From the NCBI RefSeq assembly GCF_000801105.2, contig NC_079516.1, positions 27,813,043 to 27,877,042 of the forward strand: a stretch of DNA of 64,000 bases. The letters are read 5' to 3'. Source of the DNA: Raphanus sativus. Taxonomy: Eukaryota > Streptophyta > Magnoliopsida > Brassicales > Brassicaceae. The notes under the pieces are model-generated. The model did no database searches. It was not told the origin of the DNA and was given only the letters and a program-made list of their open reading frames with translations. Shown in pieces: positions 58,532 to 64,000 of this stretch (positions are counted from its first letter, which is position 1; each line of letters begins with the position of its first letter). The translations under genes were made by a program, and so were the position numbers.

Positions 58532-60181
58532 ATGGTTGAAACAAGACTCCAAGAGCGTTCTTTAGCAGTGCAAGTTGACAAGCTAAGGTCTTCACACCAC
58601 CTCCTCGCCGCTCAGATGAAATCTCGAGCAGATTCAATCAACGCCCGCTTTGACCGACTCGAGGCGATGTGGCTTCAAGCAACCGGAAAAGCTCCATTGG
58701 ACCCAGGACCTTCTATTCCACCAACACCCTTGAACCATTCCTCTTCTCGTCCTCCGGACCCTCTCAGCCTAGATTGTGACGAATCTGTTTTACTCAAGCT
58801 ACCGAATGTTTGTAAGGTTGTGGATGGACGAAATCATCTGCTGCTAGCAAGGAACACTTCTGTTGGTCGGGAAATGTCCAGAAGATTCGAAAATCCTCTG
58901 AATAATTTCGTCGAACACATGGTGGGCCAAAAACAACATGAAGTTTCTATGGTTGAAAATCCGAAAATGTGGTACCAAGACGGATTTGGAGGCCAAGCTC
59001 CGTTGTCTACTTCTTCAGTTACTTCTCCTCTGCCAAAGAAGCCTCCTGATCCTTCGGATCTCTGTCATTCTGGTATGATCTCAGCTACTAAAGCTTCTCC
59101 TAGGATAAAGGAAGCTCCTTTATCAAGCGTCAACTCCAAAACAAGCACACACAAGCTCCAACGAAAATATTCATATGAGGAGGTTTATGAAAGAATGAAA
59201 CTTGGTTTGTGTGCGTTTTGTGATGAACTTGATACTACTGATCATCATTTAAAACACAAGGGAGCTATGATTTTGACGACTGAGTGCGGTGATGATATAG
59301 TTTCTCATGACAAAGTTGTTGTTGAAGAAACTCTTAGCAATGATAAGATGAGTTTGAATCGAACTGGTTTAATTTTGGAGCAGGAGACAATTCCTTCCAC
59401 TACCTGTTTACAGAGAGTTCATTCGACAACACAATCTCAAGGCATAGAGAGTAATGATGAGCAGCCACTGGATACTACAGAACAACTTAACCTCAGTGGA
59501 GGAGTGACTACACTTAGGCTTGTTGACAGTGGGGTTATGGTTGTTAAGGCTGCTGGTGGAGTAATGAATGATAAGCTCTCCTTTACGGACTACAAGAACA
59601 GTGAGTTAATTAATATGCAGTTCTCAAGACAAAGATCTGGTCAAGTTACAGAACCGTTGAGTTTGAAGAGTATGGTCTATGCAACCGATGTTAACGACTC
59701 AAGTCCAAGAATATGGGAGCCTGGTGGGTCAGCATCTAAAGCAGTTCAGTGTTACTGGCCAGAGAAACATTACAGTCAGGCTGACACGCTGCAGGTAACT
59801 TCGAAGCTTCACAGGACAGAAGTGCAAGTCCTATCTTGTTTACAATTACTTGGCGCTAGATCAAAGATGGATTATATTTTGAAGCTCTATGCCGGTATTG
59901 ATTTTCATAACATGAAGTTTGAAGCAGCAGTGGAGATCTATTTGTGGGTGCAACATAACTTGAGACATCTGACCCTACATAAGGTCATGAAGATTAAAAA
60001 GCTGAATGAGATGGATTCATTCCTATGTTTACAGTTTTGTTCAGAGACGTCAATTCTACTACCGAGGAAAATTCAAGATTGGTTAGTGGAAACAGTTAAC
60101 TCTACGGTGTACTCTGCGATTAGCTGTAAAGATTGGATTGCCCAAGAAGTGAGGAGATCATGTCTCTCTGATAGTTTATGA
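58532..60181 (+). CDS. Gag-derived ORF of young LTR element
   Basis: 549 codons from ATG 58532. The N terminus MVETRLQERSLAVQVDKLRS matches the style of plant gypsy gag starts. A Cys/His cluster CAFCDELDTTDHHLKHK near 59209-59260, preceded by YEEVYERMKLGL, resembles the knuckle region of gypsy gag in a degraded form. The later two thirds (TEQLNLSGGVTTLRLVDSG, then an MVYATDVNDSS segment) match nothing I recognise. A phrase near NDKLSFTDY recurs at the start of the second frame (60294). The frame is fully open. Confidence 0.6.
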   Translation: MVETRLQERSLAVQVDKLRSSHHLLAAQMKSRADSINARFDRLEAMWLQATGKAPLDPGPSIPPTPLNHSSSRPPDPLSLDCDESVLLKLPNVCKVVDGRNHLLLARNTSVGREMSRRFENPLNNFVEHMVGQKQHEVSMVENPKMWYQDGFGGQAPLSTSSVTSPLPKKPPDPSDLCHSGMISATKASPRIKEAPLSSVNSKTSTHKLQRKYSYEEVYERMKLGLCAFCDELDTTDHHLKHKGAMILTTECGDDIVSHDKVVVEETLSNDKMSLNRTGLILEQETIPSTTCLQRVHSTTQSQGIESNDEQPLDTTEQLNLSGGVTTLRLVDSGVMVVKAAGGVMNDKLSFTDYKNSELINMQFSRQRSGQVTEPLSLKSMVYATDVNDSSPRIWEPGGSASKAVQCYWPEKHYSQADTLQVTSKLHRTEVQVLSCLQLLGARSKMDYILKLYAGIDFHNMKFEAAVEIYLWVQHNLRHLTLHKVMKIKKLNEMDSFLCLQFCSETSILLPRKIQDWLVETVNSTVYSAISCKDWIAQEVRRSCLSDSL

Positions 60182-60293
60182 AGTTGCTGAGAGTGGGCAG
60201 ATATTAACAAGAATAAGGGCACAAAGAAAGAGGCTGGTAACTAAGAGCCCAAAGTCATGGCGATTCAAATTCAAAGTAAGGGAAATAAAATTG

Positions 60294-61346
60294 ATGGATG
60301 ATAAGCTCCCTTTTACTGATGAACCAAGTAAAGAAGCTACCGAAATGTTGGAAACAGAGAGCCTAAACTGTAGCTTCTCTGAGTTCCTTGTGCAGTGGAA
60401 ATGGTATCCTCAAGAACAGTCTTGTCAAGCTTCCAGTGGTTGGTTTCTAAGATTGTGGACATGGCAGAAAACAGGAAGGTTCTTTTCATCAAGATGGCTG
60501 ATTTTTGGTGAATGGGTGGCCTCTCCAAGTTATATTCCAGGCCAGTGTTGCACTATGTTGACACAGCCACACGTGGATGTTATCATTTTTACTTCGAAGG
60601 CGATGACATCAGCTACGAACACATGGAGCTTTCATGATTCCTTCCTAGATACTCTGAAACATAAGTACAATGGAAATGGAGCCACACCCAAGCTTTCTTA
60701 TCTGATCAAAGATTATGGAGACAGAGATGTCATGAAGCTAAGAATTGTAGTGTCACTTCTGTTGTTCTATGGATCATCGTCACGATCTCCAGAGTTCAGG
60801 ACAATAGAGAAGAAACTCCAAGGGTTAAAGCTGGAGCTGAAGGATGAGGTACTAACATCATTATTTGCTGGTACTAGAAATGAAAATGTGACGGGTTGTG
60901 GCACCACTGTCCAAGCAAGAGAAGAGGTGGTATCATCTCACGTTGAAGTCAGAACAAATATTGAGATGTTTCAGTCCAAAGCTTGGATATTCAAGTACAG
61001 CGACAAGAGACAAGAGAGAGACCGGACTGAGACGCAACAGCAGGCTCTCACGGTCAAGCTGGGACAAAGCAGATGTTGCAGGGAGGTGCAAAAGCTTAAG
61101 GTCACTTCAATGGCTGGTATTCATGTTCGTGTTAATAATTGCTTTACTGGATTTTGTGTCAATGGAGTATTTCATCTACAAAGACCACCAGAGATTTTAG
61201 CAGAGAAAGATCAACAGAGATGCTATGATGGTTTAAGCACCAAGTTCTTATCATCCTTGAGGACAAGGATGTTCTCAACAAAGGAGTATTGTGACAGGAT
61301 AAACTGGTTATCCTTTTGGTTTAGTTATTTAATCTCTTTGGTTTAG
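60294..61346 (+). CDS. Second ORF of young LTR element, unrecognised
   Basis: 350 codons from ATG 60294 (MDDKLPFTDEPSKEATEMLE), ending 57 bases inside the 3' LTR. It is Ser/Lys-rich with Trp clusters (WFLRLWTWQKTGRFFSSRW). I find no catalytic motif, knuckle or signal peptide. The shared opening with a part of the first frame suggests an internal duplication. It may not be translated separately. Confidence 0.4.
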   Translation: MDDKLPFTDEPSKEATEMLETESLNCSFSEFLVQWKWYPQEQSCQASSGWFLRLWTWQKTGRFFSSRWLIFGEWVASPSYIPGQCCTMLTQPHVDVIIFTSKAMTSATNTWSFHDSFLDTLKHKYNGNGATPKLSYLIKDYGDRDVMKLRIVVSLLLFYGSSSRSPEFRTIEKKLQGLKLELKDEVLTSLFAGTRNENVTGCGTTVQAREEVVSSHVEVRTNIEMFQSKAWIFKYSDKRQERDRTETQQQALTVKLGQSRCCREVQKLKVTSMAGIHVRVNNCFTGFCVNGVFHLQRPPEILAEKDQQRCYDGLSTKFLSSLRTRMFSTKEYCDRINWLSFWFSYLISLV

Positions 61347-61614
61347 TATTTCTGGTTTAGTAAACAATATGTAAGGCCTTTGGCCACTTCTAAAATAATC
61401 AATCAAAAACATAAACTTTATCTTCTTCCTTTAACTCTCTCTCTCTATCGTAATCACCATTGTCATCTATCATCACCATCATCACACAAACCCAGCATCT
61501 TCGAGATGATCTCTCTTCCCTTTTAGATCGTCTTCTAGACCTGTGTTCACCTTCCTTAAGCTCTTGGTGAGTTCTAGGTTGGCTATTTACTCTGTTCTAA
61601 CTCACGCTGTTACA
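61290..61614 (+). repeat. 3' LTR of young element
   Basis: Identical over its full 325 bp to 58171-58495. Confidence 0.95.
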
Positions 61615-61619
61615 CAGTC

Positions 61620-61923
61620 TCTAGATTTAGTTTCATTGATTCAATTTCAGTAAATCGATTAAAGGGATGAAGAAGCTCGATTGAAGTAATGGAGAGAAAT
61701 TTTTTTGTTTCACGAATGGAAAATAAGAATTGAGGGGTTTTTTTCTTTTGAAAAAAAAAAATGAAAAGACCTAGAAAAAAGTAGTTCTACCAAAACCAAA
61801 CATTTTGGTGGCAAAAGTGATTTTTTCACTAAGTATTTTGGCACCAATGAAGGTTACAAGTATAAAAATTGGATTTTTGTCTTCCCGCTTCAAAAAATCC
61901 TGCAAAATACTAGGTAGCATTTG
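61620..61923. other. Intergenic DNA, no feature seen
   Basis: Continuation of the host sequence after the young element. A and T runs are present; no gene. Confidence 0.4.
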
Positions 61924-64000
61924 TCATGTCTCTGATCCTGGATATGATCATTAGGATCGACCATGGTACAAGGAGACGCACCAGTCAGGTCATGTGACCT
62001 AAATACAAGGACATTAAGGCCTCGAAGTAAGGTTAAGGGCATCAGAAAGCTAAGATATAGCTAAACCAAGAATAAAACAAGTATAAAGGAGCTGTACAAA
62101 GTGTATGGCAGCTGGGCAATGCAGTGAGCAAGCTCGACCAGCTAGATGAAATGTAGTGCAGCTCAGTGTAACTCACTGAAGAGTGTGTCAGCTCCCTGAG
62201 CTGGATGAACTAGCTCAATCAGCTGGGTCAGCTGGGGATCAGCTCAACTCAGCTAGACTGAGTGTTCAAGTCTTGGACAGTTGGGCCAGGTCCGGACAGT
62301 GGTCGGACCATGTGGACCACCCGGGTGTGCCGGTGAGCCGGTGGGCATTTGTGGTTGAACCAGGGGCTTGGGCAACCAGCCAAGGCTTCTATGTGACATG
62401 TCTAGGAGCAGTTAGGCATGTCAAGGACGTCTGGTAACTGCCATAGGCGAATGGGTGCAATCTGTACCATTGATTAAATCAATGGACATAATTAATACCG
62501 AAAAGGTGCAATGATTGGAAAGTAACCACCACTTCTTCTATAAAAGGAGGGCAAGTCTGTGCCTTTGCAGGCACGCCAGGGCTTCATTCTACACCCTGAA
62601 ACACAAAAGAAAACCAGAGAAAAAGAGAGAGATGGTCGGATTGCACCATCCAACACCAAGGGTGGTTTGAAGGCAGCAAAAAGGCAGTTTTGTGGGCAAT
62701 CAAGGGGGAAGTTATGAACAACCCTGTGATGGGTTTTCACCATTGATGAACACGTCCCAGGCTTCCTCTACATCTTTACTACACATCCAAATAGCCATGG
62801 AAGAAGGGAGATGACCGGATTTACTCTCAAAGTCCAAGAGCAGCCTTAAGGGCAGTGGTGTGTAGAAAGACAGTTTCATGGCCACTGAAGTGAGAAGTGA
62901 TGCACGACCCTTGGGTGGTGTTTGATCATGGATGAACACACCCTAGGCTTCCTCTGTGTCTTAGGGACACATGCAATTGGCCAGAAGAGAATGGAGAAGG
63001 CCGGACTCCACTCTCAAAGGCATGAACAGCCTTGAAGGTGGATGCAGTGCAGAAACTGTTTTCATGGAAGTTCCATGGAAGGGATGATGGGTGCGATCCA
63101 TGGATGGATCTTATCAATACTGGAGGTATGTGATAAGACCTGATTAAGACAAGTGCAAGAGGCACAAGGCCGGTCCTGATCAGGAAAGCATAAGATCTAG
63201 CAAGATCAAGTATGAGGTAACATGTGTTGATTACTTCTGTTTATGTTTATGTTTATGTCTGTGTTGTGTCTCTTGGGGTGGGATCAAGGCCAGGAATGGC
63301 ACGCCCCTTGAGGAATGTATATTGTGATGTGTCTTAGGAATCCAAAACCCTGGACAAAGGGGCGGATCATAACTGATCTAACTCATCCATGTGGGATGAT
63401 GGTTAGATGATGTTCATTGGATAGTGATCAATGATGGATCATGGTTTGGTGTTGGGTTTGATCATGGTGTGAACCATGAGTCCGACCCACTGATGAGACA
63501 CATGGGAGTCCTAGTACCAGAGGAACCATGTGGAGTGTAAGGTCCAATTCGTTTGGATCCAACAGCAAGCAAAGGAAAGGAGTAAGGCCAGTACTTGTTG
63601 GTATGAACCACAAGTATTGTGCTGGTGTGTTTATACAAGGAAGGCTGTGTGTGATCTGATCATGGGCAAGGATGGACGACCTGATCCATGGATGATGGAT
63701 CAAGGTGTCTGATCTGATTGATTAAAGGATGCACCAGTGGTAAGAGCAACACTAATCAGGTTCAGTGGGACATAGTTCCATGGCCGGTTAGGCATGTGTG
63801 AAGACTCATCAGTTCTGAGTCATGTGGGGTGGTTGGTTTATTGACTCAGGAACTGGTGGGCATTATTAATCCTATTCTATGATGTTCAGACATGGAGATA
63901 CTGAACCATGGAGTGGCCGATTCAGAGAAATCTCTCCATGGCCTTGGTTGGGCAGGTAAGTGGATATCTGATAGTTCCGGAAGGAATTGTTGGGATCCGA
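61924..64000 (+). mobile_element. Part of a large LTR-type repeat (runs off window)
   Basis: The base composition changes sharply at about 61924 (TGTCATGTCTCTGATCC), a possible LTR start. 62100-62260 is packed with CAGCT/AGCTG words. 62629-63130 holds three diverged direct repeats of about 180-190 bp. The remainder is rich in CCATGG and TGATC. No protein motif is found. A long LTR or a 5' untranslated region is the best guess; the other end lies outside the window. Confidence 0.4.
62629..63130. repeat. Three direct repeats of about 180-190 bp
   Basis: Units begin near 62629, 62808 and 62994 with GAGATGGTCGGA, GAGATGACCGGA and GAGAAGGCCGGA. The first two end with ATGAACAC..CC.AGGCTTCCTCT and all share the middle in diverged form. 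Confidence 0.85.

Larger units (their letters stand above)
58171..61614 (+). mobile_element. Young non-autonomous LTR retrotransposon
   Basis: The two 325-bp LTRs (58171-58495 and 61290-61614) are identical base for base. CAGTC flanks both sides (58166-58170 and 61615-61619). The primer site TGGTATCAGAGCC (Met-tRNA) is at 58497, one base after the 5' LTR. A short purine tract (CAAAGGAGTAT) precedes the 3' LTR. The 2.8-kb interior has two long frames and no protease, RT or integrase. The zero LTR divergence means very recent insertion, powered by proteins from another element. Confidence 0.93.

Overview
The window is plant nuclear DNA, almost certainly from a Brassicaceae species close to Brassica. 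The evidence is one chloroplast-type nitrite reductase gene with plant introns, AT-rich intergenic DNA, and a dense pile of plant transposons (Ty3/gypsy, Ty1/copia, TRIM, LINE, Helitron, Harbinger, Mutator-like, Stowaway, CACTA). The gene density and nesting suggest heterochromatin or a transposon-rich flank.

Layout. 0-5.8 kb: intergenic DNA, one telomere-motif-rich repeat, a Helitron 3' end and a decayed copia RNase H. 5.8-7.9 kb: ferredoxin-nitrite reductase (minus strand, four exons, 588 codons), with a close match to the nitrate-responsive element just upstream. 8.1-11.8 kb: two Helitron-like elements joined head to tail. 13.9-40.0 kb: a set of insertions whose borders can be read base by base. 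A TRIM retrotransposon (13889-40039) holds a Stowaway MITE that itself holds a Mutator-type MITE, and separately a Tat-like gypsy element (14929-39639, TSD GGCCC). That gypsy element carries an internal tandem duplication of its integrase segment and was later entered by a second LTR element (20933-34243, TSD CCCTT). The second element has a gag-like reading frame rich in SID motifs, and a Harbinger transposon (23148-28175, TSD TAA) sits in that frame. The Harbinger element carries three same-strand genes: a Myb/NAM-type ORF1, a GRF zinc-finger membrane protein and a broken transposase.

40-49 kb: tandemly duplicated AT-rich DNA, a decayed gypsy gag/protease split by a small non-autonomous LTR element (TSD GGAAC), and a copia LTR plus gag cut by a CACTA-type end. 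49.7-55.0 kb: a nearly full-length LINE with a 15-bp TSD. 57.05-57.63 kb: an unrecognised coiled-coil gene (minus). 58.17-61.61 kb: a very young LTR element with two identical 325-bp LTRs (TSD CAGTC) and two long reading frames with no pol domain. 61.9-64 kb: part of a further large repeat.

Only the nitrite reductase looks like a conserved, working host gene. It reduces nitrite to ammonium in the plastid. Almost everything else is mobile DNA in known states of decay. The least explained items are the GRF gene inside the Harbinger element, the coding capacity of the 58-61 kb LTR element, the SID-repeat gag element, and the head-to-tail Helitron pair. All domain calls are by reading motifs; no database search was run.
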